DNA of 64,000 nucleotides from Demequina phytophila (GTDB taxonomy: Bacteria > Actinomycetota > Actinomycetes > Actinomycetales > Demequinaceae), in assembly GCF_000971135.1 (NCBI RefSeq), contig NZ_BBLW01000001.1, positions 124,001-188,000 on the forward strand. Direction: 5' to 3'. How positions within the stretch are numbered: the first letter of the stretch is position 1; each line of letters opens with the position of its first letter. Shown one piece after another: positions 48,728-58,383 of the stretch. The notes under the pieces are model-generated. The model did no database searches. It was given only the letters and a program-made list of their open reading frames with translations, and was not told the origin of the DNA. The translations under genes and the position numbers were made by a program.

Positions 48728-49141
48728 ATGAGCCACGACGCCGTCCGTCTCGACGCTCTCATCAAGGCGCTCAGCCACGCCTACGACTCGGCGTTCGACG
48801 AGGCCCTCGCGGACCGGTCGACCACCCGCGCGGAGTTCGTGATGCTGAGCCTGCTGGCCCGCTCCCCCGACCCGATGACGTGGCAGCAGCTCGAGGACCA
48901 CATGACCCCCTTCTACAGTCCGGCCAAGCTCACCGACGCGTGGAACGGCCTGGTTGCGGGCGCCTGGGCCGAGGACCTCGAGGGGCTGCGCGCCGCCACG
49001 CCCGAGGGGCGCGAGGTGGTCGACGAGCTGCACGACGAGATCGAGCGCATCCACGACGACGCATCGGAGGGCCTGACGGACGCGCAGATCGAGGCGGCGG
49101 AGACGGTCGTGCGGACGATGCTGGGGAACCTCGAGCGCTGA
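48728..49141 (+). CDS. MarR-like winged-helix protein
   Basis: This encodes 137 residues. RSTTRAEFVMLSLLARSPDP, then MTWQQLEDHMTPFYSPAKLT and DAWNGLVAGAWAEDLEGLRA fit a winged-helix domain followed by a long helix (VVDELHDEIERIHDDASEGL). The recognition helix is not close to the MarR consensus, so the family is tentative. A motif copy (49113) encodes the VRTMLGN end. Confidence 0.6.
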   Translation: MSHDAVRLDALIKALSHAYDSAFDEALADRSTTRAEFVMLSLLARSPDPMTWQQLEDHMTPFYSPAKLTDAWNGLVAGAWAEDLEGLRAATPEGREVVDELHDEIERIHDDASEGLTDAQIEAAETVVRTMLGNLER

Positions 49142-49163
49142 GCGTCGAGTCTCCCGATCGCGC

Positions 49164-49577
49164 CTACTCGGCGCCGCGCATGACCCTGTTCCACGCGTTG
49201 GTGACGGCCACCACCTCGACGATCGCGCCCAGCTGGGTCGCGTTGAACCACTCGCCGGCGTGGGCCCGCGCCTCCTGCTCGAGCGCCCGCGGGGCATCGG
49301 TGAGGACCTCCGCGAGACGCAGCGCAGCCGCCTCGCCGTCGGTGACGAGGCCGGGACGGATCTGACGCGCGGGGCGCGCGAGCGCCGCGATGAGATCCGG
49401 GCGCGTGCCGCCCTGCGCGAGGGACTCCGAGTGCAGACGCACGGAGTGGTGGCAGCCGTTGAGGTGCGACACCCGCAGGCGGATCATGTCGCGCAGCCGG
49501 GGCTCCAGGGCGTCGCCGACGTCGCCGTCGATCCGCTCGAGCGCCTTGAGGAAGCCGGCGCCAACCCTCGCCTCCAT
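49164..49577 (-). CDS. AhpD/carboxymuconolactone decarboxylase-like protein, CXXS variant
   Basis: This encodes 137 residues. The AhpD-like helix pair is clear: RDMIRLRVSHLNGCHHSVRL HS, GLVTDGEAAALRLAEVLTDA, FNATQLGAIVEVVAVTNAWN R. The usual peroxidase motif is NGC-x-x-C-x3-H; here it is NGC-H-H-S-x3-H, so the second Cys is Ser. With only one Cys the disulfide relay of AhpD cannot form in the usual way. It may act as a monothiol enzyme or bind another ligand. Convergent with the MarR-like gene. Confidence 0.75.
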   Translation of the reverse strand: MEARVGAGFLKALERIDGDVGDALEPRLRDMIRLRVSHLNGCHHSVRLHSESLAQGGTRPDLIAALARPARQIRPGLVTDGEAAALRLAEVLTDAPRALEQEARAHAGEWFNATQLGAIVEVVAVTNAWNRVMRGAE

Positions 49578-49703
49578 GCGCGCGACGCTACCCGTGCATC
49601 GTCCCCCGGTACGGGAGGCGTGCCGCCAGGCGCCCAGGTGCCCCGCGCATCGTCCCTGCTCTCGATTCCCGAGCACGGTCGCGCCTCTGGAAGAATGGCG
49701 CCC

Positions 49704-52457
49704 ATGACTTCGCGCATCCCGGACAAGGCCACCGTCGACGGGCTTGAGGACCGCTGGAACGAGGCCTGGGAGGCCGCCGGCACGTACCGCTTCGACGAGT
49801 CGAAGACCCGCGAGCAGGTGTACTCGATCGACACCCCGCCGCCGACCGTCTCGGGTTCGCTCCACGTCGGCCACGTCTTCAGCTACACGCACACGGACGT
49901 GGTCGCGCGCTTCCAGCGCATGCGCGGCCGCGAGGTGTTCTACCCGATGGGGTGGGACGACAACGGCCTGCCCACCGAGCGCCGCGTCCAGAACTACTAC
50001 GGCGTCCGGTGCGACCCCACGCTCCCCTACGTCGAGGGCTATGAGCCCCCGTTCGAAGGCGGCGAGGGCAAGTCCGTGAAGGCGGCGGACCAGCAGCCGA
50101 TCTCGCGTCGGAACTTCGTCGAGCTGTGCGAGCGCCTCACCGCGGAGGACGAGAAGCAGTTCGAGTCGCTGTGGCGCCACCTGGGCCTGTCCGTGGACTG
50201 GTCGCGCACCTACCAGACCATCTCCCCGTCCTCGCAGGCGGTCGCTCAGCAGGCGTTCCTGCGCGGGCTGTCGCGCGGCGAGTGCTACCAGGCCGAGGCG
50301 CCGACCCTGTGGGACGTGACGTTCCGCACCGCCGTCGCGCAGGCCGAGCTCGAGGACCGGGAGCGTCCCGGCGCGTACCACCGTCTGGCGTTCGAGCCGG
50401 CGGCGGACATGGAGGAGGCCACCGGCTCGTACGAGTCCGTGTGGATCGAGACCACCCGTCCCGAGCTGCTGCCCGCGTGCGTGGCGCTGGTCGCGCACCC
50501 GGATGACGAGCGCTACCAGGGCCTGTTCGGCAAGCACGTGCGCACGCCGCTGTTCGGCGTCGAGGTGCCCGTGGTCGCGCACCACCTGGCGAACCCCGAG
50601 AAGGGTTCCGGCATCGCGATGATCTGCACCTTCGGCGACGTCACCGACGTCACCTGGTGGCGCGAGCTCCGCCTGCCCACGCGCCCGGTCTTGGGCTGGG
50701 ACGGCCGGATGCTCGCCGAGGCACCCGCGGGTGTGGTGTCGGCCGAGGGGCTGGCCGCGTACGGCGAGCTCGCGGGGCTCACCACGTTCTCCGCCCAGAA
50801 GCGGATCGTGGAACTCCTGACCGAGGCCGGCGTCATGGACGGCGAGCCGCGCCCCATCTCGCACCCGGTGAAGTTCTTCGAGAAGGGCGACAAGCCGCTC
50901 GAGATCGTCACCACGCGCCAGTGGTACATCCGCAACGGCGGCACCGACGCCGCGCTGAACTCCGAGCTGGTCGCGCGAGGGTCCGAGCTCGACTTCGAGC
51001 CCGACTTCATGCGCGTGCGCTACGAGAACTGGGTGAAGGGCCTCACCGGCGACTGGCTGATCTCGCGCCAGCGCTTCTTCGGCGTCCCGATCCCGGTCTG
51101 GTACCCCGTGCTCGCGGACGGCTCGCCCGACTACGACCACCCGATCGTGCCCGCCGAGGACGCCCTCCCCGTGGACCCGTCGGCCGACGTGCCCGTGGGG
51201 TACTCGGCGGACCAGCGCGACGTCCCCGGCGGCTTCACGGGCGAGAAGGACATCATGGACACGTGGGCGACCTCGTCGCTCACCCCCCAGATCGTGTGCG
51301 GGTGGCGTGACAACCCCGCGCTGTTCGCCGCCACGTTCCCCATGGACCTGCGTCCCCAGGGCCAGGACATCATCCGCACCTGGCTGTTCTCCACCGTGGT
51401 CCGATCGCACGCCGAGCACGGCACCCTGCCGTGGAGGCACGCCGCGATCTCGGGCTGGATCCTCGACCCCGACCGCAAGAAGATGTCGAAGTCCAAGGGC
51501 AACGTCGTGACGCCGATGGGCCTGCTCGAGCAGCACGGCTCTGACGCGGTGCGCTACTGGGCCGCCGCCGCGCGCCTCGGCACGGACGCGGCGTTCGACG
51601 AGGGTCAGATGAAGATCGGCCGTCGCCTCGCGATGAAGGTGCTCAACGCGTCGAAGTTCGTGCTGGGTGCGACGGGGATCGCGACCGCCGCGGGTTCGTC
51701 GCTCGCGGCGGGAGTCGATGCGACCGCCGCGGTGGTGTCAGCCCCCGTCACCGAGCCGCTCGACCGCGCGATGCTGTCGGCGCTCGCCGACGTGGTCGAC
51801 GCTGCGACCAAGGCGCTCGAGGGCTACGACCACACCAAGGCCCTCGAGGTCGCGGAGACGCTCTTCTGGACGTTCTGCGACGACTACCTCGAGCTGGTGA
51901 AGACCCGCGCCTACGACGGTGCGGCCCCGGGCGAGGCGATCGACCCCCTGGCGCCGTGCTCGGAGGGTGCGGCCTCGGCGCGCGCCGCGCTCACCCTCGC
52001 GCTGCAGACGTTCCTGCGCCTGTTCGCGCCGGTGCTGCCGTTCGCGACGGAGGAGGTCTGGAGCTGGTTCCAGGAGGGCTCCGTCCACCGCGCCGCGTGG
52101 CCCGTGTCCTCGCCGCTGCGTGAGGCCGCCGGCGCCGACTCGGCGGGTGCTCCCCTGCTGGCCGCCGCAGGCGAGGCGCTGTCCGTGCTGCGCAAGGTCA
52201 AGTCCGAGGCCAAGGTGTCCCAGCGCACGCCGCTCGCGTCGGTCGACCTGCTGGTGCCGGCCGCGAAGGCGGGCTTCGTGCGAGCCGCCGCGCCGGACCT
52301 GCTCGCGGCGGGTCGCGTCGAGTCGATGCAGATCGTTGACACCGAGGCCGCGCTCGAGCCCAATGTGGACGGGCTCGGCTCGGAGGACGGCTCCTCGGAC
52401 GAGATCGCCGACCCGACGGTCATGCGCACCGAGAACGCAGTCCTGGGCGAGGCGTAG
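49704..52457 (+). CDS. valS: valyl-tRNA synthetase
   Basis: This encodes 917 residues. Class I synthetase: the HIGH motif appears as SGSLHVGHVFSYTHTD, KMSKS as RKKMSKSKGNVV. The editing domain lies between (ETTRPELLPACVALVAHPDD, with the T-rich signature). The anticodon-binding helical domain and a short C-terminal region follow from about residue 690. The long coiled-coil arm of E. coli ValS is reduced. An ATG nine bases upstream (49695) is also possible. No copy of the dispersed motif is present in this long gene. Confidence 0.95.
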   Translation: MTSRIPDKATVDGLEDRWNEAWEAAGTYRFDESKTREQVYSIDTPPPTVSGSLHVGHVFSYTHTDVVARFQRMRGREVFYPMGWDDNGLPTERRVQNYYGVRCDPTLPYVEGYEPPFEGGEGKSVKAADQQPISRRNFVELCERLTAEDEKQFESLWRHLGLSVDWSRTYQTISPSSQAVAQQAFLRGLSRGECYQAEAPTLWDVTFRTAVAQAELEDRERPGAYHRLAFEPAADMEEATGSYESVWIETTRPELLPACVALVAHPDDERYQGLFGKHVRTPLFGVEVPVVAHHLANPEKGSGIAMICTFGDVTDVTWWRELRLPTRPVLGWDGRMLAEAPAGVVSAEGLAAYGELAGLTTFSAQKRIVELLTEAGVMDGEPRPISHPVKFFEKGDKPLEIVTTRQWYIRNGGTDAALNSELVARGSELDFEPDFMRVRYENWVKGLTGDWLISRQRFFGVPIPVWYPVLADGSPDYDHPIVPAEDALPVDPSADVPVGYSADQRDVPGGFTGEKDIMDTWATSSLTPQIVCGWRDNPALFAATFPMDLRPQGQDIIRTWLFSTVVRSHAEHGTLPWRHAAISGWILDPDRKKMSKSKGNVVTPMGLLEQHGSDAVRYWAAAARLGTDAAFDEGQMKIGRRLAMKVLNASKFVLGATGIATAAGSSLAAGVDATAAVVSAPVTEPLDRAMLSALADVVDAATKALEGYDHTKALEVAETLFWTFCDDYLELVKTRAYDGAAPGEAIDPLAPCSEGAASARAALTLALQTFLRLFAPVLPFATEEVWSWFQEGSVHRAAWPVSSPLREAAGADSAGAPLLAAAGEALSVLRKVKSEAKVSQRTPLASVDLLVPAAKAGFVRAAAPDLLAAGRVESMQIVDTEAALEPNVDGLGSEDGSSDEIADPTVMRTENAVLGEA

Positions 52458-52491
52458 TTCTCCTCGCCCTCCACCCCCTCCCCAACTTCAC

Positions 52492-52554
52492 CGCTATGGG
52501 GAACTCAGCGACGGTTCTGGAAGGTTTGCCACTCCTGTGGGGAACTGAGTGACG
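52492..52554 (+). repeat. left terminal inverted repeat of the AbiEi/DUF559 cassette
   Basis: Positions 52492-52520 (29 bp) are repeated perfectly, inverted, at 53649-53677. The core unit is TGGGGAACTCAGCGACG; a second, same-direction unit TGGGGAACTGAGTGACG begins at 52538, exactly 41 bp further in. The repeat lies 35 bp after the valS stop. Confidence 0.8.
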
Positions 52555-52575
52555 CTTCGAGGCGCGCGCCGCGAG

Positions 52576-53505
52576 TCATCTCGCGCTGCGCGCCTCGAGC
52601 ACCTCGCGCACGCGCGCACGGCATTGCTCGGGTCGCTCGATGATGTCGTCGTAGGTCAAGCGGACGGTCTGAATCCCGATCCCGGCGAGCAACGCGTCAC
52701 GACGGACGTCTCGCTGCCGCTGCTCCGGGTTCGCATGCGAGGCGGCGCCATCGAGCTCGACGGCCGTCATGGTGCTGGGGTCGTACATGTCGAGCCTGAA
52801 GAACTCGCCCTGCGCCGTCACCCGATGCTGTCGGAGGAAGCGCGCAAACTCCCCCGTGTTGAACACACGGCGCAGGCCCACCTCCTCGAGGTAGTTCTCG
52901 GCTCCGCGCTCCGCGGCCTCGACACGCCTGAGGAGTTCGGCGCGCGCCGTGCACCGCGGGACCCGCGCCAGCGCATCCCGGATGGCACGGGCCGTCGTGA
53001 AGCCGCTGCGGAACGCACGGTGCACGGCCGACGACCGGTCTCCCCGTGCGAGCCCGCCGAATCCGTGGATCACCGCCATGTCGGGTCCCAGCACCGTCGC
53101 GCGCCCGATGCGCGTGGTCGGCGGGCGGTAGGTCAGGCGCCTCACGCGGATCCACGTGGGTGGATACGGGCGTTCGCGGTGCGGCACGGCGATCTCGATG
53201 ATCTCCGGTGGCTCGACCACGAATCCCCACAGGAACATCGCGGCCACGCCGGAGACCGCGGCGTTCGGTCCCGCCCAGAGCAGCGCGGCGTCCACGCGGG
53301 CCGCGAACGACTCGGCGTGGATGGCCGCGACGTAGGTGTCCGGCAGCAGCCTCACGATGTCTCCGCGTGCGATCGCGGTACGTGCTTTGCGCTCCGACGT
53401 GATCCCCTTGAGCTCGTCGAACGTGAAGGCACGAGGCTCGCGGCGCAACGCTTCGACAAGGGAGCCGCCAGGTGCCACCGTAGGCAGCGGCCTCAGATGG
53501 GTCAT
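52576..53505 (-). CDS. AbiEi-type winged helix fused to DUF559 (Vsr-like) nuclease domain
   Basis: This encodes 309 residues. The N-terminal region FTFDELKGITSERKARTAIA, then RGDIVRLLPDTYVAAI, is the winged helix of AbiEi-type antitoxins, followed by IHGFGGLARGD. The C-terminal 110 residues are DUF559/Vsr-like: NYLEEVGLRRVFNTGEFARF, FRLDMYDPSTMTAVELDGAA SHANPE, RDVRRDALLAGIGIQTVRLT YDDI, with the D...E-x-D-G...H active-site layout of very short patch repair nucleases. Common and multicopy in Micrococcales; biological role unsettled. Here the gene alone fills a cassette bounded by inverted repeats. Confidence 0.78.
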   Translation of the reverse strand: MTHLRPLPTVAPGGSLVEALRREPRAFTFDELKGITSERKARTAIARGDIVRLLPDTYVAAIHAESFAARVDAALLWAGPNAAVSGVAAMFLWGFVVEPPEIIEIAVPHRERPYPPTWIRVRRLTYRPPTTRIGRATVLGPDMAVIHGFGGLARGDRSSAVHRAFRSGFTTARAIRDALARVPRCTARAELLRRVEAAERGAENYLEEVGLRRVFNTGEFARFLRQHRVTAQGEFFRLDMYDPSTMTAVELDGAASHANPEQRQRDVRRDALLAGIGIQTVRLTYDDIIERPEQCRARVREVLEARSAR

Positions 53506-53614
53506 GCGACCGTTGTAGGCGACACGGCGGGGCCGGTCAGCAGGCGCGACCGGCGCTGGGGAGGCACGAGCGACGATGCGGTGCCGGGGACATCGGCCCA
53601 CCACCGGGCAAGCC

Positions 53615-53677
53615 CGTCGCGCAGTTCCCCATGGCTCGCTCAGACCTGCCAGAACCGTCGCTGAGTTCCCCATAGCG
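53615..53677 (-). repeat. right terminal inverted repeat of the AbiEi/DUF559 cassette
   Basis: Positions 53649-53677 are the exact complement of 52492-52520. The inner unit (CCCC at 53627-53630) stands 41 bp from the outer unit (CCCC at 53668-53671), the same spacing as at the left end. The repeat ends 36 bp before the clpX stop. Confidence 0.8.
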
Positions 53678-53712
53678 CGCGGGGCGGACGCGCGGGCGCG
53701 GCGCGAGCGGAC

Positions 53713-54969
<1,257 letters not shown>

Positions 54970-55195
54970 CGGGGGCTCCTCTCACGAACTCCGTCGTGCC
55001 CCTCCAGGCTACCCACGGGGTCCGACAAGCGTCGGGCGGCGCGCCGGGCCCCCGGATGCGCCTGGCGCGTAGCAGGACCGTCGATGCAGCGCCTTATGCA
55101 ATCGAGACCTTCCCGTCATGCATCCGAAACGCGGCGGGGGCGCCGCACGCGGAGAAAGCCGCGCGCGACGCCCCCGGCGTCTCGTGGAGGGGGTC

Positions 55196-55906
55196 CTACG
55201 AGTGGACGGCCTGCGTGCCCTTGCGGGACTCGAGCACCTGGTCCACCAGGCCGTAGTCGCGCGCCTGGGCGGCGGACAGGAACGTGTCGCGCTCGATGTC
55301 CTCGCGCACCTTCTCCGGCGTCTGGCCGGAGTGGAACGCGAGGGTGTTCTCGAGCCACTCGCGCATGCGGAGCATCTCCTCCGCGTAGATCTCGATGTCG
55401 GAGGCCTGCGCACGCGCGCCGCCCTCGATGCGAGGCTGGTGGATCATCACGCGGGCGTTGGGCAGCGCGAGGCGCTTGCCCGGCGTGCCCGCCGCGAGCA
55501 GCACAGCCGCCGCGGAGGCGGCCTGGCCCAGGCACACGGTCTGGATCTCGGGCTTGATGTACTGCATCGTGTCGTAGATCGCGGTGAGCGCGGTCTGCGA
55601 GCCGCCCGGCGAGTTGATGTACAGGGTGATGAGACGGTCCGGGTCCTGCGACTCGAGGACCAGGAGCTGCGCCATCACGTCGTCCGCCGAGGCGTCGTCG
55701 ATCTGCACGCCGAGGAAGATGATGCGGTCCTCGAACAGCTTCGCGTAGGGGTCCTGGCGCTTGAAGCCGTAGGCCGTGCGCTCCTCGAACTGGGGAAGGA
55801 TGTAGCGCGACGAGGGGGCGTCGGACACGCCGCCCCCGTACGCTCCGCCGCCGAAGGCGCCCGCCGTACGGCCGGCCGCCTGGAATGCGCGCTGGATCTC
55901 GCTCAC
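55196..55906 (-). CDS. clpP2: ClpP2 protease subunit
   Basis: This encodes 236 residues from the GTG at 55906, which overlaps the clpP1 stop (GTGA). Catalytic Ser in [20 protein letters not shown] and His in [19 protein letters not shown]; Asp follows later. The N-terminus has a Gly-rich stretch of about 28 residues ([11 protein letters not shown]) ahead of the conserved [11 protein letters not shown], so the mature protein may start there, after processing or from an internal start. Confidence 0.93.
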   Translation of the reverse strand: MSEIQRAFQAAGRTAGAFGGGAYGGGVSDAPSSRYILPQFEERTAYGFKRQDPYAKLFEDRIIFLGVQIDDASADDVMAQLLVLESQDPDRLITLYINSPGGSQTALTAIYDTMQYIKPEIQTVCLGQAASAAAVLLAAGTPGKRLALPNARVMIHQPRIEGGARAQASDIEIYAEEMLRMREWLENTLAFHSGQTPEKVREDIERDTFLSAAQARDYGLVDQVLESRKGTQAVHS

Positions 55907-56481
55907 GCCTTGCCTCCCTGGGACTTGTCGCCGGCCTCGGCCGCGTGCTTGATGACCTTGTCGACGAAGCCGTACTCGAGCGCCTCGTCCGCCGTGAACC
56001 ACCGGTCGCGGTCCGCGTCCTTGGTGATCTGCTCGATGCTCTTGCCGGTCTGAGCCGCCGTCAGCTCCCCGAGCACCTTCTTCATGTGCATGATGAGCTC
56101 CGCGTTGATGCGGATGTCGGTCGCGGTGCCGTAGATGCCGCCCGAGGGCTGGTGCATCATCACGCGGGCGTGCGGCGTCGCGAAGCGCTTGCCGGGCGCG
56201 CCCGACGAGAGCAGGAACTGCCCCATCGACGCCGCCATGCCCATCGCGACGGTCGCGACGTCGGGCTTGATGTACTGCATCGTGTCGTAGATCGCCATGC
56301 CCGCGGTGATCGATCCGCCGGGGCTGTTGATGTACAGGTAGATGTCCTGGTCCGGGTCCTCCGCTGCCAGCAGCATCATCTGAGCGCAGATGGCGTTCGC
56401 GTTGTCGTCGCGCACCTCGTCGCCCAGCCAGATGATGCGCTCGCGCAGCAGCCGGTTGAAGATCGAGTCGTTGAGCGCCAT
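55903..56481 (-). CDS. clpP1: ClpP1 protease subunit
   Basis: This encodes 192 residues from the ATG at 56481 (GAGGGG seven bases upstream). [35 protein letters not shown], catalytic Ser in [16 protein letters not shown], and His in [14 protein letters not shown]. ClpP1 and ClpP2 form a mixed tetradecamer in actinobacteria. Order clpP1-clpP2-clpX is the standard one; there is a gap of about 226 bp before clpX. Confidence 0.95.
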   Translation of the reverse strand: MALNDSIFNRLLRERIIWLGDEVRDDNANAICAQMMLLAAEDPDQDIYLYINSPGGSITAGMAIYDTMQYIKPDVATVAMGMAASMGQFLLSSGAPGKRFATPHARVMMHQPSGGIYGTATDIRINAELIMHMKKVLGELTAAQTGKSIEQITKDADRDRWFTADEALEYGFVDKVIKHAAEAGDKSQGGKA

Positions 56482-56658
56482 GCCGGGCCCCTCGCCTCGT
56501 GCCGTGATCTCGTTCACGTGTGTCCTCCTGTCGAGCGTCCTGGTTGACAGTAACGCGCAGCACCGACGCCTCGATGCCGTTTCCCCCCTGGTTTCGCTAC
56601 GGGGAGAACGGCTAGGGTCGCGACGGGCGCGAGGGACGCCCACGACGACGGGAGAGAG

Positions 56659-57126
56659 ATGTCCACCACGAACGACCCCTTCAGCCAACAGCCCCCGGAG
56701 GGCACGATGCGCCCGGCCGAGTCGAGCGTGCAGCCGCACCAGGGATGGGAGCCGCAGGCCACCGCGGAGACCCCCGCGCCGGCAGCCGCGGACCTCCCGC
56801 CCGCGCCCGCTGCCCCGGCCCCGGCGCCCACGGCCCCCGGGTACGCGGCCCCGCCCGCGCCCTCGGCCGGCTACGGCGGCTACGCGCCGCGCCCCGCGAA
56901 GACGTGGATGAACATCACGTCGCTGGTGACGTCGCTCGTGGGCCTGGGCCTGCTCGGCGTGATCTTCGGCCACCTCGGCGTCGCGGCGGCCAAGCGCGGC
57001 GAGGCCGACTACAAGGGCATGGGCATCGCGGGCCTCATCATCGGCTACATCGGGATCGTCGCCACGATCATCTACGTCATCGCGATCATCGCGTTCGTGT
57101 CGGCGGGCACCGTCACGGTCCAGTAG
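56659..57126 (+). CDS. DUF4190-type membrane protein 1
   Basis: This encodes 155 residues. About 70 residues of Pro/Ala-rich linker precede two spans ([20 protein letters not shown] and [20 protein letters not shown]), joined by [17 protein letters not shown]. This is the DUF4190 pattern. GGAGAGAG precedes the ATG. First of three tandem relatives on the plus strand, upstream of and convergent with tig; function unknown. Confidence 0.8.
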   Translation: MSTTNDPFSQQPPEGTMRPAESSVQPHQGWEPQATAETPAPAAADLPPAPAAPAPAPTAPGYAAPPAPSAGYGGYAPRPAKTWMNITSLVTSLVGLGLLGVIFGHLGVAAAKRGEADYKGMGIAGLIIGYIGIVATIIYVIAIIAFVSAGTVTVQ

Positions 57127-57150
57127 TCCCCCTCGGGGCCATCCCCGACC

Positions 57151-57190
57151 CGCGCATCGTCCGGATCACACCGGGGGACGATGCGCGGGC
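57151..57190. terminator. hairpin from an inverted pair of GGACGATGC motifs
   Basis: CCCGCGCATCGTCCGG and CCGGGGGACGATGCGCGGG pair over about 15 bp around motif copies at 57154-57162 and 57176-57184, in the 124-bp gap between the first and second DUF4190 genes. Like the pair at 5453-5493 it can end transcription in either direction. Confidence 0.65.
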
Positions 57191-57250
57191 CGGGCGGCGC
57201 TCGATAGCGTCGCCTGAGGAGGCGGCCACCCGGCCGCCGAGGAGGAGACC

Positions 57251-57670
57251 ATGTCCACGCCCCAGGAACCGTTCGACCCGGCCGCCCCGCGGCCCATCCC
57301 CCCGTACGCGCAGCAGGCGCCTCAGCCGGCCCCGCAGCCCGCCTACCCCCAGGCGCCGTACGCCCCGCAGCGCCCCGCGGGAACGGACAAGAACTGGATG
57401 GGCGTCACCTCGCTCGTGCTGTCGCTCGCGGGCCTGTTCACGGGCATCACCGCGATCGTCGGCATCGTGTTCGGCCACCTCAGCCTGAGCGCCGTCAAGC
57501 GGGGCGAGGCCGACAACTGGGGGGTGGGTCTCGCGGGACTCATCATCGGCTACGTCATCACGGCGCTCGGGCTCCTCGTGCTCATCGGCCTGTTCGCCGT
57601 GTTCGGGTGGGCCGTCTCCGAGTGCGGCGGCTCGAACGCCGCCGACTGGTGCACGTCGACGGGATCCTGA
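57251..57670 (+). CDS. DUF4190-type membrane protein 2
   Basis: This encodes 139 residues. A 45-residue Pro/Gln-rich linker (YAQQAPQPAPQPAYPQAPYA) precedes two spans (SLVLSLAGLFTGITAIVGIV FGH and GLAGLIIGYVITALGLLVLI) linked by LSLSAVKRGEADNWGVG. The short exported tail has a Cys pair (ECGGSNAADWCTS) that its paralogues place differently. GAGGAGGAGA precedes the ATG. Confidence 0.8.
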   Translation: MSTPQEPFDPAAPRPIPPYAQQAPQPAPQPAYPQAPYAPQRPAGTDKNWMGVTSLVLSLAGLFTGITAIVGIVFGHLSLSAVKRGEADNWGVGLAGLIIGYVITALGLLVLIGLFAVFGWAVSECGGSNAADWCTSTGS

Positions 57671-57766
57671 CCCGCCCCGCCACCACCCGGACCGCCCGCC
57701 GCGCCCGCCAAGGCGCGCGCGGCTAGCCTGGAACAAGACCGCGCATACGCCATCCGAGGAGGGATG

Positions 57767-58309
57767 ATGTCCACACCAGACGAGCGCGAGAACGCGCCGG
57801 AACCCACGCCCGCGGAGCCCACCGCGTATCAGCCGGCCCCGTCGACGGAGCCCACCCCCGCGGAACCCACGGCACCCGCCGCGCCGGCCGCGGCATCGTC
57901 CCCTCAGGCGGGACCGCAGGCCACCCCGCCGCCCGCCCAGCCATACGCCCAGCCGGGTGCGCAGCAGCCGGGCTACGCGGCCGCGCCCCCGCCGCCCGCG
58001 TACCAGCGACCCCCCGGTCAGGCCGGAGCGAAGACGTGGATGAACATCACGTCGTTCGTCACGAGCATCCTGGGGCTGGGCCTCGTCGGTGTGATCTTCG
58101 GCCACCTGGGCGTCTCGGCGTCCAACCGCGGCGAGGCCGAGCTCAAGGGCCTCGGCATCGCGGGCCTCATCATCGGCTACCTGCAGATCGTGCTGGGGAT
58201 CATCGCGATCGTGATCGGCATCACGTTGTTCGTCAGCTGCGCCAACGACCCGCAGTGCGTCGACTTCTGGACCCAGCTCGACCAGGAGATCAACGCCCTC
58301 GCGGCCTGA
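57767..58309 (+). CDS. DUF4190-type membrane protein 3
   Basis: This encodes 180 residues from the second of two adjacent ATGs, chosen because all three paralogues then begin MST and because GGAGGG fits it. About 90 residues of Pro/Ala/Glu linker precede two spans (ITSFVTSILGLGLVGVIFGH and [20 protein letters not shown]). The core is nearly identical to member 1. The tail again has two Cys (SCANDPQCVDF). A motif copy (57893) lies in the low-complexity linker. Confidence 0.8.
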   Translation: MSTPDERENAPEPTPAEPTAYQPAPSTEPTPAEPTAPAAPAAASSPQAGPQATPPPAQPYAQPGAQQPGYAAAPPPPAYQRPPGQAGAKTWMNITSFVTSILGLGLVGVIFGHLGVSASNRGEAELKGLGIAGLIIGYLQIVLGIIAIVIGITLFVSCANDPQCVDFWTQLDQEINALAA

Positions 58310-58330
58310 CGCGAGACCCCCGGCAACAGC

Positions 58331-58368
58331 ACAGCGCCCGCCTTCCCCGAGGGGAGGGCGGGCGCTGT
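58331..58368. terminator. two-way intrinsic terminator before tig
   Basis: ACAGCGCCCGCCTTCCCC (58331-58348) pairs with GGGGAGGGCGGGCGCTGT (58351-58368) with a single G-U. It separates the convergent DUF4190 and tig genes. Confidence 0.85.
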
Positions 58369-58383
58369 CGCGTCTGCTGAGGG

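Noticed and set aside
52492..53677. Standard insertion sequence
   Set aside because: The single gene is not a DDE, HUH or serine/tyrosine recombinase, and I see no target-site duplication outside the repeats.
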